Assembly (NCBI RefSeq): GCF_002222635.1
Contig: NZ_CP022419.1
Span: 1 to 64,000, forward strand
Reading direction: 5' to 3'
From: Pseudosulfitobacter pseudonitzschiae
GTDB taxonomy: Bacteria > Pseudomonadota > Alphaproteobacteria > Rhodobacterales > Rhodobacteraceae
Length of the DNA: 64,000 nt
The notes under the pieces were generated by a model. It did no database searches, was not told the origin of the DNA, and worked only from the letters and a program-made list of their open reading frames with translations. The translations under genes were made by a program, and so were the position numbers. Of the stretch, positions 33,429 through 42,683 are shown piece by piece. How positions within the stretch are numbered: position 1 is the stretch's first letter; each line of letters opens with the position of its first letter.

Positions 33429-35413
33429 TCCTCGGGGTCGATGGTGATCAGCACGGCGCCCATATCGACGTTTTCTCCGGCTGCATAATTGACTTGGGCG
33501 ACAGTGCCCGCACAGGGCGCGGTCAGGGTTTGCAAAAGTTTCATGGCCTCGATTACAACAACCGGTTGTCCGGCGATGACAACATCACCGGGTTGGGCCA
33601 GAACGTCCGAGACAAGGCCGGGCATCGGTGCGCGCACCTGATTGCCGCCACCCAGTGCGGCCTCGCCAGCCGCTTGAATGATCCTGTCGCTGTCCAGAAC
33701 AACAAACGAGGCGCGACCGGTTTGACCATCCAACGAAACTTTCTCACCGTCGATTTCGGCGCTTGCGCTATGGCGCATGCCGTCAGTTTCATAAGACAGT
33801 ATGCCGCCACGCAGGCTGGCGTTTTCCATTTCAATAGGGGCCAGATCATGAAGGGTGACGATATAGGTCCCGTCGCGCCCCTCGATGCGGGCATCTTCAC
33901 CGTTGATCCGGTAAATGGCGCCACCTGGTCGACCGGACGGTTCGGTCACGCGCCAGGCACCCAATGCGGTCCAGGGATCATGTCCGCCCCGGTCATTGCT
34001 GGCCAGAAAGTTTGTCAGAACGGCCTCGGCCCACTGATGGTGGCCGGGTATGGGCGCGTGCCAGCCATCGGGATGAGCCGCACCAAGGGATGCGGTGCTG
34101 TGCGTTCCGGCGACAAAATCCGGCAAGGCCAGAAGATCGCGCAGAAAGGCGATATTGGTGCCGGGCCCGGTGATGTGATACTTGGCCAGCCCCTGATCCA
34201 AAAGCCGGATCGCCGACGCGCGATCCGGTGCCGAACTGATCAGCTTGGCCAGCATGGAATCGTAATAATGGCTGACAATGCTGCCCGCGCGCACACCGCT
34301 ATCGAGCCGCAAGCCGGGCATGTCGGGGGCGGCGTAGCTGGTGATTTTTCCGATCTCGGGGCGATAGTTGTTGGCCGGGTCTTCGGCGGCGATGCGGGCC
34401 TCGATCGCCCAGCCGGAGCAGGTGATATCGTCTTGCGCGAACGGTAGCGACTCGCCCCCGGCGACACGCAACTGCCATGCGGCAATGTCGATGCCGGTGA
34501 CCGCCTCTGTCACCGGATGTTCCACCTGCAGGCGGGTGTTCATTTCGAGAAAATAGTATTCGCCGGTATCGGCATCCAGCAGGAACTCAACCGTACCCGC
34601 GCTGTCATAGCCGATGCCCTTGGTCAGCCGCACCGCGCTTTCCAGAAGGCTGGCGCGAACGTCGGCTGGCAGTAGTGGCGCAGGTGCCTCTTCGATCACT
34701 TTCTGATGGTTTCGTTGCAGCGAACAATCGCGTTCAAACAAGTGGCGCACATTACCCTGCTGGTCCGCAAGGATCTGCACCTCGATATGGCGCGCGGTGC
34801 CGACATAGCGTTCCAGCAAAATCTGGCTATCGCCGAAGGCAGCCTCAGCCTCGGCCCGAGCGGCAATCAGTTCGGTGGTAAAATCGGCCAGATCATGCAC
34901 CTGTCGCATACCGCGCCCGCCGCCCCCGGCGCTGGCTTTGATCAATAGCGGCACGCCGATGATATGCGCCTCGGCCAGCAGCCGGTCGTCGGACTGATCA
35001 TCGCCGTAGTAGCCCGGCACAACCGGCACGTTTGCCGCAACCGCAACCGCTTTGGCCGCGATTTTTGAGCCCATCAGCGCAATGTTTTCCGGCGACGGTC
35101 CAACGAAGACCAGACCGGCATCAGCGCAGGCCTGCGCGAAACCTGCATTTTCGGCCAGAAACCCATAACCGGGATGAACAGCCTGCGCGCCGGCCTGTTT
35201 GGCAGCCGCAATAATCCGGGCACCATCCAGATAGCTCTGGGCGGCCTCGGACGGGCCGATATGCACCGCCGTCTCGGCGGCAACCACATGCGGTGCCTCC
35301 CTGTCCGCGTCGGAATAGACTGCGACTGCGCGCAGGCCCAGACCCTGACAGGCCCGCACAAGGCGCAGGGCAATCTCGCCCCGGTTGGCGATCAAAACGG
35401 TTGAGAAATTCAT
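33425..35413 (-). CDS. Acyl-CoA carboxylase biotin-carboxylase/BCCP subunit
   Basis: The protein, 662 residues from the chosen start, has a biotin-carboxylase core (STVLIANRGEIALRLVRACQ, ATP-grasp with ASAGGGGRGM, and a FLEMNTRLQVEHPVTE segment) and a C-terminal biotin domain with the biotinylated Lys in EAMKLLQT. This fused layout is that of methylcrotonyl- or geranyl-CoA carboxylase alpha (LiuD/AtuF) and of some propionyl-CoA carboxylases. The frame extends upstream to 35488, but the ATG at 35413 overlaps the hydratase stop as ATGA and fits the homology. It partners the carboxyltransferase at 36220. Both ends have 4-bp overlaps, so the operon is tightly coupled. Confidence 0.87.
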   Translation of the reverse strand: MNFSTVLIANRGEIALRLVRACQGLGLRAVAVYSDADREAPHVVAAETAVHIGPSEAAQSYLDGARIIAAAKQAGAQAVHPGYGFLAENAGFAQACADAGLVFVGPSPENIALMGSKIAAKAVAVAANVPVVPGYYGDDQSDDRLLAEAHIIGVPLLIKASAGGGGRGMRQVHDLADFTTELIAARAEAEAAFGDSQILLERYVGTARHIEVQILADQQGNVRHLFERDCSLQRNHQKVIEEAPAPLLPADVRASLLESAVRLTKGIGYDSAGTVEFLLDADTGEYYFLEMNTRLQVEHPVTEAVTGIDIAAWQLRVAGGESLPFAQDDITCSGWAIEARIAAEDPANNYRPEIGKITSYAAPDMPGLRLDSGVRAGSIVSHYYDSMLAKLISSAPDRASAIRLLDQGLAKYHITGPGTNIAFLRDLLALPDFVAGTHSTASLGAAHPDGWHAPIPGHHQWAEAVLTNFLASNDRGGHDPWTALGAWRVTEPSGRPGGAIYRINGEDARIEGRDGTYIVTLHDLAPIEMENASLRGGILSYETDGMRHSASAEIDGEKVSLDGQTGRASFVVLDSDRIIQAAGEAALGGGNQVRAPMPGLVSDVLAQPGDVVIAGQPVVVIEAMKLLQTLTAPCAGTVAQVNYAAGENVDMGAVLITIDPEE

Positions 35414-36210
35414 TTGCCGGTCCGCCATGGGGGCAGTGTCTTGCCCAGAAAACTGTTGATGCCGGTGGTGCCTTCGTCGGTTTCCCATGCGTCCGCCAGG
35501 CGATCGGCGGTATAAATCATGCTGTCGTTGATACTGTGGCTGGCGACGTAGGCAATCAGTCGCTTGGTTTCACCGACTGCACCCAAGGCCGCCTCAAGAT
35601 GGTCGGCGATGATCGAGTCAATCCGCGCGTCCAGATCGTCAGGCGTTACCGTTTCGTTCAGCAACCCGATCTTTTCGGCATTTGCTGCGCTGAACAAGGC
35701 CCCCGACAGCATCGTGGCCCGCGCATTGGCCGCGCCGATGCGTGCCACCACATGAGGCGAGATATTGGCCGGGATCAGCCCCAGACGCACCTCTGTCAGA
35801 CCAAAGCGTGCGGTATCGACACCCACGGCGATGTCACAAACTGAAATCATCCCGACCCCGCCGCCATAGGCCGGGCCCTGGATCCGCCCGATCAGCGGTT
35901 TGGGCAGCGCATTCAACGCATTCAGCATATGCGCCAGCTTGCTGCTTTCGCGGATACGGGTGGCACGGTCGGCTGCGGCATTGCCTTTGAACCAGTTGAA
36001 ATCACCTCCCGCGCAAAAGCTTTTGCCTTCGCCGGTGAGGACAACAACCCGGACGCTGTCATCCGACACCAACAAATCTGCGGCTTGTTTGAGCTCGTCA
36101 ATCAGCTGACCGTTCAACGCGTTGTGCTTGGCAGGCCGGTTCAGCGTCAGGCGCGCCACGCCGCGCGTGTCCGTTTCAACAGTGATGGTCTGGAATGTCC
36201 GGCTGGTCAT
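35410..36210 (-). CDS. Crotonase-fold enoyl-CoA hydratase, glutaconyl-type
   Basis: The 266-residue protein is of the crotonase fold, with the oxyanion-hole segment GKSFCAGGDFNWFK and GPAYGGGVGMISVCDI. It resembles LiuC/AtuE, which hydrate methyl- or isohexenyl-glutaconyl-CoA after carboxylation. No catalytic Glu pair was assigned with certainty. It sits between the two carboxylase subunit genes, the same position as in Liu/Atu clusters. Expected product is HMG-CoA or a longer homologue; no HMG-CoA lyase gene follows in this operon, so the last step must be encoded elsewhere. Confidence 0.85.
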   Translation of the reverse strand: MTSRTFQTITVETDTRGVARLTLNRPAKHNALNGQLIDELKQAADLLVSDDSVRVVVLTGEGKSFCAGGDFNWFKGNAAADRATRIRESSKLAHMLNALNALPKPLIGRIQGPAYGGGVGMISVCDIAVGVDTARFGLTEVRLGLIPANISPHVVARIGAANARATMLSGALFSAANAEKIGLLNETVTPDDLDARIDSIIADHLEAALGAVGETKRLIAYVASHSINDSMIYTADRLADAWETDEGTTGINSFLGKTLPPWRTGK

Positions 36211-36219
36211 AGTACGGTC

Positions 36220-37818
36220 CTACATTCGGTAAACTGGGGAGTGTCCCATTGCATCAGGTGTGCTGGACACGATCGACAGACAAAGACCCAACACCTCACG
36301 GGTTTGCGCTGGCTCGATGATGCCATCATCCCAAAGCCGTGAGGTGGCAAAATACGGGTCCGATTGTTCGCCGTACTGGGCGCGCACGCGGGATTCGATT
36401 TCGTCCAGTTCTTCTTGCGTGGCGGTGGGGGCTTTGACATTGGTCCGGCGCAGTTCCAGCATCACGTTGCTGGCGATATCGGCCGACATCGTGGCCAGCA
36501 CCGCGCTTGGCCATGCGAACAGGAAGTTCGGCCGAAAGCCGCGCCCGCACATGCCGTAATTGCCCGCGCCATAAGAACCGCCGACGATGACCGACAGCTT
36601 GGGCACCCGCGCGACTGCCTGTGCGTAAACCATCTTGGCGCTGTTCTTGGCTATGCCTTCGCGCTCGGCGACAGTTCCAACCATGAAGCCGGTGATGTTA
36701 TGCAGAAACAGTAGCGGGATGTTGCGCTGATCGCATAGGGTTATGAAATGCGCGGCTTTCAGTGCCGATTGCGATAATAGCGCGCCGTTATTGCCGATTA
36801 TCCCTACCATATGACCATGTATGCGGGCGGTGCCGCAGACAACCGTTTCGCCCCATTCAGGTTTGAATTCGCTGAAACCGCTGTCATCCACGGTGCGCGC
36901 AATAATTTCGCGCACGTCATAGGGCATTTTGGGATCGGCGCTGATCACCCCGCCAAGCTCTGATGCGGGGTATCGCGGCGACAGCACCGGCGCGACCTTT
37001 GCTGGCTTACGCTCAAAATTCGTCTCGCCGATCAGGGTGCGGGCCAGCGCCAACGCCTGGTCTTCATCCGCCACCAGATGGTCGCTTACGCCAGAGATCC
37101 GCGTGTGCATCGCGGCGCCGCCTAGAGTCTCGCCGTCAACCTCTTCGTTGATCGCAACCTTGACGATTGACGGGCCGCCCAGATGGATGCGTGCGTTGCC
37201 ATCAACCATGATCACCTGATCGCTGAGCGCCGGAATATAGGCACCACCGGCGGTACAGCCGCCAAACACCACCGATATCTGCGGCAATCCGGCAGCCGAC
37301 ATGCGGCACTGGCGATGAAACGAATTTCCGAAATGGTCGCGGTCGGGGAACACCCGGTCCTGTTCCGGCAGATAGGCCCCGCCGCAATCCACCAGATAAA
37401 GGCAGGGCATACGGTTCTGTTCGGCGATCTCCTGCGCGCGCAGGTGTTTTTTCACTGTCTCGTGGAAAAAGCTGCCGCCCTTGACGGTAGCATCATTGGC
37501 GATGATAACCACATGCTTGCTCTTCACAAGGCCGATACCGGTAACGATTCCGGCCGCGGGGACCTGATTGTCATACTGGCCCCAGGCGGCAAGTGGCGAC
37601 AGTTCCAGAAAGGCCGTGCCCGGGTCGATCAATCGGTCGATCCGGTCGCGCACCAGATGCTTTCCGCGCTCATGGTGGCGGGCGCGCAGCTTTTCCGCGC
37701 CGCCAGTTGTGGCAAAGGCCATGCGTGTTCGCAGAGTTCCCAACAAGGTTTGTGATTGCGCCCAGTTTTGTTCAAAAACCGGGGATCGGGTATCTATCCG
37801 GGTTGCGATGCGGCTCAT
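36220..37818 (-). CDS. Acyl-CoA carboxylase carboxyltransferase subunit
   Basis: The 532-residue protein has the two crotonase-like lobes of a beta subunit, with VKGGSFFHETVKKH, LVDCGGAYLPEQDRVFPDRD, VFGGCTAGGAYIPALSD and GGSYGAGNYGMCGR (the carboxybiotin oxyanion site). CGGAYLPEQ..FPDRDHFG is typical of MCC/GCC beta rather than propionyl-CoA carboxylase. It works with the biotin subunit at 33425. It overlaps the TetR gene by 4 bp and precedes the hydratase by 9 bp. Substrate (3-methylcrotonyl-CoA or a longer relative) cannot be fixed from sequence. Confidence 0.88.
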   Translation of the reverse strand: MSRIATRIDTRSPVFEQNWAQSQTLLGTLRTRMAFATTGGAEKLRARHHERGKHLVRDRIDRLIDPGTAFLELSPLAAWGQYDNQVPAAGIVTGIGLVKSKHVVIIANDATVKGGSFFHETVKKHLRAQEIAEQNRMPCLYLVDCGGAYLPEQDRVFPDRDHFGNSFHRQCRMSAAGLPQISVVFGGCTAGGAYIPALSDQVIMVDGNARIHLGGPSIVKVAINEEVDGETLGGAAMHTRISGVSDHLVADEDQALALARTLIGETNFERKPAKVAPVLSPRYPASELGGVISADPKMPYDVREIIARTVDDSGFSEFKPEWGETVVCGTARIHGHMVGIIGNNGALLSQSALKAAHFITLCDQRNIPLLFLHNITGFMVGTVAEREGIAKNSAKMVYAQAVARVPKLSVIVGGSYGAGNYGMCGRGFRPNFLFAWPSAVLATMSADIASNVMLELRRTNVKAPTATQEELDEIESRVRAQYGEQSDPYFATSRLWDDGIIEPAQTREVLGLCLSIVSSTPDAMGHSPVYRM

Positions 37819-38438
37819 GTGTTGTCTCCGCTTTGGCTGAGAATCCCGTTCAAGAATGTGTCGGCATAGTCATCGGCAAGATCCTCGGCGCTGCCCTTCT
37901 GGGGGTCGAACCATTCAAGCGTCGCGTTCAGCGCGCCGATCAGCAGCAAGCGAAACCGGGGCAGATTGACATCGCTGCGGATCGCGTCCCGCACCTTCAA
38001 TTCTGACAACAGATTATCCAGGAAAGCCTCATAGGCGCGGCGAACCGGTAGGTTGGCGTCGCGCACTACAGGTGGCACTTGGCCGAAGATGCGCACGTTG
38101 GCCGAGGTGTAAGCGCCATGTTCCAGCAAAGCACATAGATGCCCACGGAGTACTGCACGAAATACGTCACGCGCGGGCGCATCTGCACTCAAGGCCGCCA
38201 CCCTGTCGCGGACCTCGTCATGAACCGCTTGGATTCCTGCATCAAGAATTTCCGTGATAATGTCATCTTTAGAGGCGAAGTGATAGTAAATGCTGCCGGC
38301 CTTGATCCCCGCGGCCTCGGCGATCATGCGCAGAGATACCGCCCCGTATCCTTGGCGGCCTAACAGCAAGGCGGCCGCATCCAGAATGCCCGTGCGGCCT
38401 ACCTCGGCGTTTTGTGCAACTGTTTTCGAGAGTGCCAT
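37815..38438 (-). CDS. TetR-family regulator of the carboxylase operon
   Basis: The 207-residue protein has a TetR DNA-binding start (ILDAAALLLGRQGYGAVSLRMIAEAAGIKAGSIYYHFASKDDII) and a helical ligand domain. It is the first gene of the leftward operon and overlaps the carboxyltransferase start by 4 bp, so it controls its own operon. The palindrome at 38461-38478, upstream of its start, is the likely operator. An acyl-CoA from the pathway is a reasonable inducer (inference). A second TetR regulator at 42042 heads the adjacent mutase operon. Confidence 0.85.
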   Translation of the reverse strand: MALSKTVAQNAEVGRTGILDAAALLLGRQGYGAVSLRMIAEAAGIKAGSIYYHFASKDDIITEILDAGIQAVHDEVRDRVAALSADAPARDVFRAVLRGHLCALLEHGAYTSANVRIFGQVPPVVRDANLPVRRAYEAFLDNLLSELKVRDAIRSDVNLPRFRLLLIGALNATLEWFDPQKGSAEDLADDYADTFLNGILSQSGDNT

Positions 38439-38460
38439 CGTGCCCTACAAAAATTTACCT

Positions 38461-38478
38461 ACCTAACACTTGTTAGGT
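38461..38478. promoter_or_regulatory. TetR operator palindrome of the carboxylase operon
   Basis: ACCTAAC (38461-38467), four bases, and GTTAGGT (38472-38478) form a perfect 7-bp inverted repeat 23 bp before the TetR start at 38438. Size and position fit a TetR-type operator. The mutase operon's last gene ends at 38512 on the far side, so only the leftward TetR operon is likely to be governed here. Confidence 0.72.
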
Positions 38479-38511
38479 GTCGGGCGACATCCTGTCAACC
38501 CGGTTTCAAAG

Positions 38512-38946
38512 TCAGGTAAAATTCTTGTGGCCAATGATATAGACCGTGCCTGTAAAGGACGCTATATGCCCTGCCGTGTCGCCGCTGACCGTCACTTCGT
38601 AGACCGCGATCTTGCGAGACCGAGAAACTTCGGTTGCTGTCGCGGTCAATACATCCCCAAGCCGGGCTGCGGCGTTGTAGGTGATGTGAACGTCAATGCC
38701 TGCCGCCAGTGTGCCATAGCTGTTCGACGCCACCCCAAAGGCACAATCCGCGACTGAAAAAATCGCGCCGCCATGGCAGGTTCCGTTGAAGTTCAGACTG
38801 TCCTGACGGACCGGCATCCGGACAATTGCATGACCGCGACCCATCTTGGCCAGTTCAGCGCCCAACGACTGCATATAACCGTCGCGCGCCACAAATTGCG
38901 CCTTCAACAGTTCAAGTGACGGTAGGTCGGTTGCAGAATCATCCAT
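38512..38946 (-). CDS. PaaI-type hotdog thioesterase
   Basis: The 144-residue hotdog protein has the PaaI signature NFNGTCHGGAIFSVADCAFGVASNS. PaaI-group enzymes hydrolyse acyl-CoA esters that accumulate as dead ends. It ends the leftward operon of mutase genes and overlaps the MeaB gene by 8 bp. A safety valve that frees trapped CoA from the pathway is likely; no phenylacetate genes are near, so the classical paaI role is unlikely. All residues of the fold appear present. Confidence 0.82.
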   Translation of the reverse strand: MDDSATDLPSLELLKAQFVARDGYMQSLGAELAKMGRGHAIVRMPVRQDSLNFNGTCHGGAIFSVADCAFGVASNSYGTLAAGIDVHITYNAAARLGDVLTATATEVSRSRKIAVYEVTVSGDTAGHIASFTGTVYIIGHKNFT

Positions 38947-39904
38947 TGTCTTGGCTTTCGCATAGTCGCATCAGGACCTTTGTAATTGCATCGTCCAGAC
39001 CGATTCCTGCCTGTTGAAGGTCCGAAACCACCGCGTCGATGGTTGCGCATGTATCGTTCAGAACGCGATGTTCTGCATATTTGGCGACGGATTGTGCCAG
39101 CAAGCGCCGGGTACGCCCGCCAAGGGCATCACGCGGGCCTTTCATTTTGCGCGTCGCGGCCCGGTGATCGACTGCGTCGGCCAGTTCGCACAGGCCCGTC
39201 CGATCGACTGCATTGGTCGCCAGGACCGGCACTTTCCAGTCGCCCGGCGCACGCAGGGCCAACATTGCCTGCAACTGACCAACTGTCCGTTTGGCCAGCG
39301 GCAAATCGGACTTATTGACGACCAGAATGTCGGCGATCTCGAGAATGCCTGCCTTGATCGCCTGAACGTCATCCCCCAGGCCCGGCGCCGAGATGACAAT
39401 CCTGACATCCGCCATTTCCGCCATCTCGACCTCGGATTGCCCTGCACCCACGGTCTCCAGAACGATCACGTCAAAGCCCGCAGCGTCCATAAGGTCAGCC
39501 ACCCGCGCGGCCGAAGCCGACAGGCCGCCCAGATGCCCCCGCGATGCAAGCGAGCGGATGAACACGCCGGCGTCCATCGTGTGCTCTGCCATCCGGATCC
39601 GGTCACCCAGAACCGCGCCGCCGGTAATCGGGCTGGAAGGATCGACAGCGGCGACTGCGACTGTCCGCCCCCGCCCCCGCATTTCCCCGATGAACGCATT
39701 CACCAGCGTCGATTTTCCAGCACCCGGCGGGCCGGTAAAGCCAACCACGATCGCGCGGCCCAGATGCGGCTGGATTGCTTTCAACAGCGCACTGACAGTT
39801 GGACCATCACGCTCGACGATGCTTATTGCGCGGGCAAGTGCGGCGGTTTGTCCGGCCAACAGACGCGCCAAAAGCCCCGGCTTTTCGGCGGTTTGATCCT
39901 GCAC
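38939..39904 (-). CDS. meaB: MeaB-type G-protein chaperone of an acyl-CoA mutase
   Basis: The 321-residue GTPase has the P-loop VVGFTGPPGAGKSTL, a switch region with VDPSSPITGGAVLGDRIRM, ETVGAGQSEVEM and the LVVNKSDLPLAKR base-recognition motif. MeaB/ArgK proteins guard B12-dependent mutases, gate cobalamin loading and remove damaged cofactor. It lies 5 bp downstream of the mutase large-subunit gene on the same strand, and overlaps the thioesterase by 8 bp, so it serves this mutase. Confidence 0.9.
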   Translation of the reverse strand: MQDQTAEKPGLLARLLAGQTAALARAISIVERDGPTVSALLKAIQPHLGRAIVVGFTGPPGAGKSTLVNAFIGEMRGRGRTVAVAAVDPSSPITGGAVLGDRIRMAEHTMDAGVFIRSLASRGHLGGLSASAARVADLMDAAGFDVIVLETVGAGQSEVEMAEMADVRIVISAPGLGDDVQAIKAGILEIADILVVNKSDLPLAKRTVGQLQAMLALRAPGDWKVPVLATNAVDRTGLCELADAVDHRAATRKMKGPRDALGGRTRRLLAQSVAKYAEHRVLNDTCATIDAVVSDLQQAGIGLDDAITKVLMRLCESQDNG

Positions 39905-39909
39905 GGTGA

Positions 39910-41601
39910 TCAGGCGACTACAAGCGGTTGGCCAAAGCCCAATTCGTCCCGCAACACCTTGACGATTTCACCCAGTGTGGCGCCAGCACGCACCGCGTCG
40001 ATCTCGGCGGCGAAGACGTTGATATCTTCGGACCGCGCGGCCTGACGCAATTCCTGCAATGCATTGTTCAGCAAAGCGGGGTCGCGGGCAGCCTTGATCT
40101 TTTTCAGCTGCTCTACCTGTTGTTTCATATGTACCTGCGAGGGGCGCTTCAGGAAAGGTCGGGCTGAGGCGTCTTCATCCTCTTTGAATGCGTTGACGCC
40201 GACAACGATCTGTTCGCCGCTGTCCACCTGATCCTGGAATTCAAGGGCGCTGGCCCCGATCATTTCTTGCACAAAACCGCTTTCGACGGCCTTGAACATG
40301 CCGCCTTCCGCGTCAATTTCCGCAATGACATTCAGGATTTCCACCTCCATCGCATCGGTCAGGGATTCAACGTAATAGGACCCACCCAACGGGTCGATCA
40401 CATCGCACAAATGCGCCTCGTGTTTCAGGATATTCTGGGTGGAAACGGCAACCTTGGCAGAGTCTTCGGTAGGCGTTGACAGAACTTCATCATAGCCGTC
40501 CGTGTGCATGGATTGCAGCCCGCCAAGGATGCCGGCCATTGCCTGTATCGTTACCCGCGCGATATTGTTCAGCGGCTGTTGCCGGGTCAGATCGCAGCCC
40601 GATGTCTGGGCGTGAAACTTGAACCGTTTGGCGCGCGGATTGGTGACCCCGAAACGATCGCTCACAAGCCGGTTCCAGATACGCCGTCCGGCGCGGAACT
40701 TGGCCACTTCTTCAAAGAAACTGATCGAGATGTCGAAAAAGAAGGTGAACCGTTCAAGGAATTTTTCCGGGTCCATCCCGCGCGCTTTGCAATCCTCGGC
40801 GTATTGGATGGCGGTGGACAGCGTCAACCCCATCGCCTGTGCCGGGGTCGCCCCGGCCTGTTGCATATGCTGGCCAACGATCGAAAAGGCGTTCCAGTTC
40901 GGCACATGCTCGGCCAGATAGGCGGCGGTGTCCAGCTGCACCCGGCGGGCACCTTGCAAAGACAGGCGATAGAACATGTGGTTGGCGACGAAATGCGAGA
41001 TGTAGTCGCTTTGGTTTGACGTTCCGGTGACCTTTTTCCAATCGATCCCGCGCTTTTCGGCCACCACCAACATCTGCGCCAACATGGTGAACGGGCTTGG
41101 ATCGTTCAGACCGATCGAAATCTCGTCAATCGGGATGTCTGCCAGACATATGTCCATGTCCTCTTCGGTATTGATAATGGTCCCGCAAGTGCCCAGAATT
41201 TCTGGCTCTACCTCATCACAGTCGATCCCCCGGTAGACCGAATTGCACGGTATGATGCTGAGTGCGCTGGCCCCTGAGGCCAGTATTTTCTTGATCCGCC
41301 CATTGAAATCCACCGGACGGCCCAGCCCGATCAACTGGCGCTGCGACCATGTGCGCCCGCGATGCATCGTTGGATAAATGCCGCGCGTCATCGGATCGGC
41401 GCCTGGAAACCCAAGTTTTTCGTTATAGGCACCATCGGGATCGCTGCCGGGCCAGTACAGCGGTTTAACCTCGATGCCCGAGCGGTTTTTGACAGGTTTG
41501 TCTTCGCCGATCAGGGCGTCGTAGTTCTGTTGCCATGTATCAAAGGCCGCCTGTTGCGTATCGGATCTGGTCGGCGATGTGGGTTTGTCGATATTGTTCA
41601 T
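39910..41601 (-). CDS. Adenosylcobalamin acyl-CoA mutase, large subunit, divergent
   Basis: The 563-residue protein is the catalytic TIM barrel of a methylmalonyl-CoA-mutase-like enzyme ([73 protein letters not shown]), without the fused B12 domain. Aligning by eye to bacterial methylmalonyl-CoA mutase, Tyr89 is Leu90, Arg207 (carboxylate binding) is Ala206, Tyr243 is Gln244, while His244 is kept as His245. The strand normally AFDLPTHRG reads IPCNSVYRG. The hydroxyisobutyryl-CoA mutase Asp117 is Ile117. So methylmalonyl-CoA is improbable and the pocket is hydrophobic. Substrates such as pivalyl/isovaleryl-CoA or another branched acyl-CoA are candidates. It pairs with the small subunit at 41617. 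Confidence 0.85.
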   Translation of the reverse strand: MNNIDKPTSPTRSDTQQAAFDTWQQNYDALIGEDKPVKNRSGIEVKPLYWPGSDPDGAYNEKLGFPGADPMTRGIYPTMHRGRTWSQRQLIGLGRPVDFNGRIKKILASGASALSIIPCNSVYRGIDCDEVEPEILGTCGTIINTEEDMDICLADIPIDEISIGLNDPSPFTMLAQMLVVAEKRGIDWKKVTGTSNQSDYISHFVANHMFYRLSLQGARRVQLDTAAYLAEHVPNWNAFSIVGQHMQQAGATPAQAMGLTLSTAIQYAEDCKARGMDPEKFLERFTFFFDISISFFEEVAKFRAGRRIWNRLVSDRFGVTNPRAKRFKFHAQTSGCDLTRQQPLNNIARVTIQAMAGILGGLQSMHTDGYDEVLSTPTEDSAKVAVSTQNILKHEAHLCDVIDPLGGSYYVESLTDAMEVEILNVIAEIDAEGGMFKAVESGFVQEMIGASALEFQDQVDSGEQIVVGVNAFKEDEDASARPFLKRPSQVHMKQQVEQLKKIKAARDPALLNNALQELRQAARSEDINVFAAEIDAVRAGATLGEIVKVLRDELGFGQPLVVA

Positions 41602-41616
41602 TATTTTGGCCTTTCC

Positions 41617-42045
41617 CTAGTCCACAGGGCGTTCGTTATTCGCAGCAATGGCAAGTTGCTCCACGACGCTCACGATTTCTTCGCGCACGGCACCCGGATG
41701 AAACACCTTGGAGATGCCCGCAGACAACAGGTCCGCCTCGTCCTCGTCCGGCACAATGCCACCCACGACGACGCGCACATGGCCAAGCCCGGCCGCATCC
41801 AGCGCAACCATCAATTTCGGAACCAACAGGTGATCTGTCGCCAAAGAGCTGATACCAATGACATCCACGTCTTCCTCAAGCGCCAGCGCCACGACCGCGT
41901 CGATCGCCTGCCAGGGGTTGGTGTATATCACCTCCATCCCGGCATCGCGCAGATAGGCCGCGATGATGCGGCTGCCCCGGTCATGGCCGTCCAGGCCGAT
42001 CTTGGTAACCAGCACACGCGCCGGGGCCAAAAGAACTTCGGTCAT
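41617..42045 (-). CDS. Cobalamin-binding small subunit of the acyl-CoA mutase
   Basis: The 142-residue protein is the B12-binding domain: AKIGLDGHDRG-type KIGLDGHDRGSRIIA with the lower-ligand DxHxxG, then DVIGISSLATDHLL and VVVGGIVPDEDEADLL. Like HcmB and IcmB-type partners it is separate from the catalytic subunit. It precedes the large-subunit gene by 15 bp and its start overlaps the TetR gene by 4 bp. It binds adenosylcobalamin and completes the mutase. Confidence 0.9.
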   Translation of the reverse strand: MTEVLLAPARVLVTKIGLDGHDRGSRIIAAYLRDAGMEVIYTNPWQAIDAVVALALEEDVDVIGISSLATDHLLVPKLMVALDAAGLGHVRVVVGGIVPDEDEADLLSAGISKVFHPGAVREEIVSVVEQLAIAANNERPVD

Positions 42046-42668
42046 CCTCGATCCTCCTCAAAATTTACTTCAACTGACGTGTCCGCACAGGCCTGTGCGC
42101 CGCGTACATTACCAATGAATTTACGGGCCAGTCCGGCTGGCCTATCGCGACCTTTGCGATACCAAACCGGGGCATGATTCATTGCGCCAATCAGCATCAG
42201 CCGCAGAACGCTTCGGTCGACCTGTAACGGCAAGGGCAACGCATCGCACAGCGCTGTGAAACGCGCCTCGTATTCGCGACGCAAACCAACCAGCGTCTTT
42301 TCTGCGTCTGGGACATCCGATGGCAGCGTCCGGATCACGACATGGGCATAGTTACTGGCCCCCAGCAGCATCGCCAGATGCGCCTCGCAGGCCGACTGTA
42401 GCCGCATCCACGGGTCCAACCCCGCCGTCGCCAAGGCCACATCCACGCCTTCGCTGATCCGCTGAACGCCCTCTTGGAACACCGCGACAAGCAGATCTTC
42501 CTTGGAGGCGAAATGATAATACAGCGAGCCGGGCAACATGCCGGTCGCCCGAGCGATATCGCGGGTCGAGGTGCTGGCAAAGCCCTTCTCAACAAACAGC
42601 GCAGCAGATGCGTCAAGAATGAGCTCTCGGCGGTTATTGATTCTGGCCTTGGGTGCCAAACCTGTCAT
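42042..42668 (-). CDS. TetR-family regulator of the mutase operon
   Basis: The 208-residue TetR protein opens with ILDASAALFVEKGFASTSTRDIARATGMLPGSLYYHFASKEDLL and has a helical ligand domain. It heads the leftward operon of mutase small subunit, large subunit, MeaB and thioesterase. A palindrome at 42684-42703 just before its start is the likely operator. The protein is distinct from the TetR at 37815, so the two adjoining operons can be switched separately but might respond to related CoA esters. Confidence 0.85.
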   Translation of the reverse strand: MTGLAPKARINNRRELILDASAALFVEKGFASTSTRDIARATGMLPGSLYYHFASKEDLLVAVFQEGVQRISEGVDVALATAGLDPWMRLQSACEAHLAMLLGASNYAHVVIRTLPSDVPDAEKTLVGLRREYEARFTALCDALPLPLQVDRSVLRLMLIGAMNHAPVWYRKGRDRPAGLARKFIGNVRGAQACADTSVEVNFEEDRG

Positions 42669-42683
42669 TGCGGTCCCTTAACT

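Noticed and set aside
38512-38946. Phenylacetate paaI gene
   Set aside because: Hotdog motif is PaaI-like, but no paa genes are near; it is kept as a general thioesterase of the mutase operon.
39910-41601. Plain methylmalonyl-CoA mutase
   Set aside because: The Arg and two Tyr residues that define that substrate pocket appear to be replaced.
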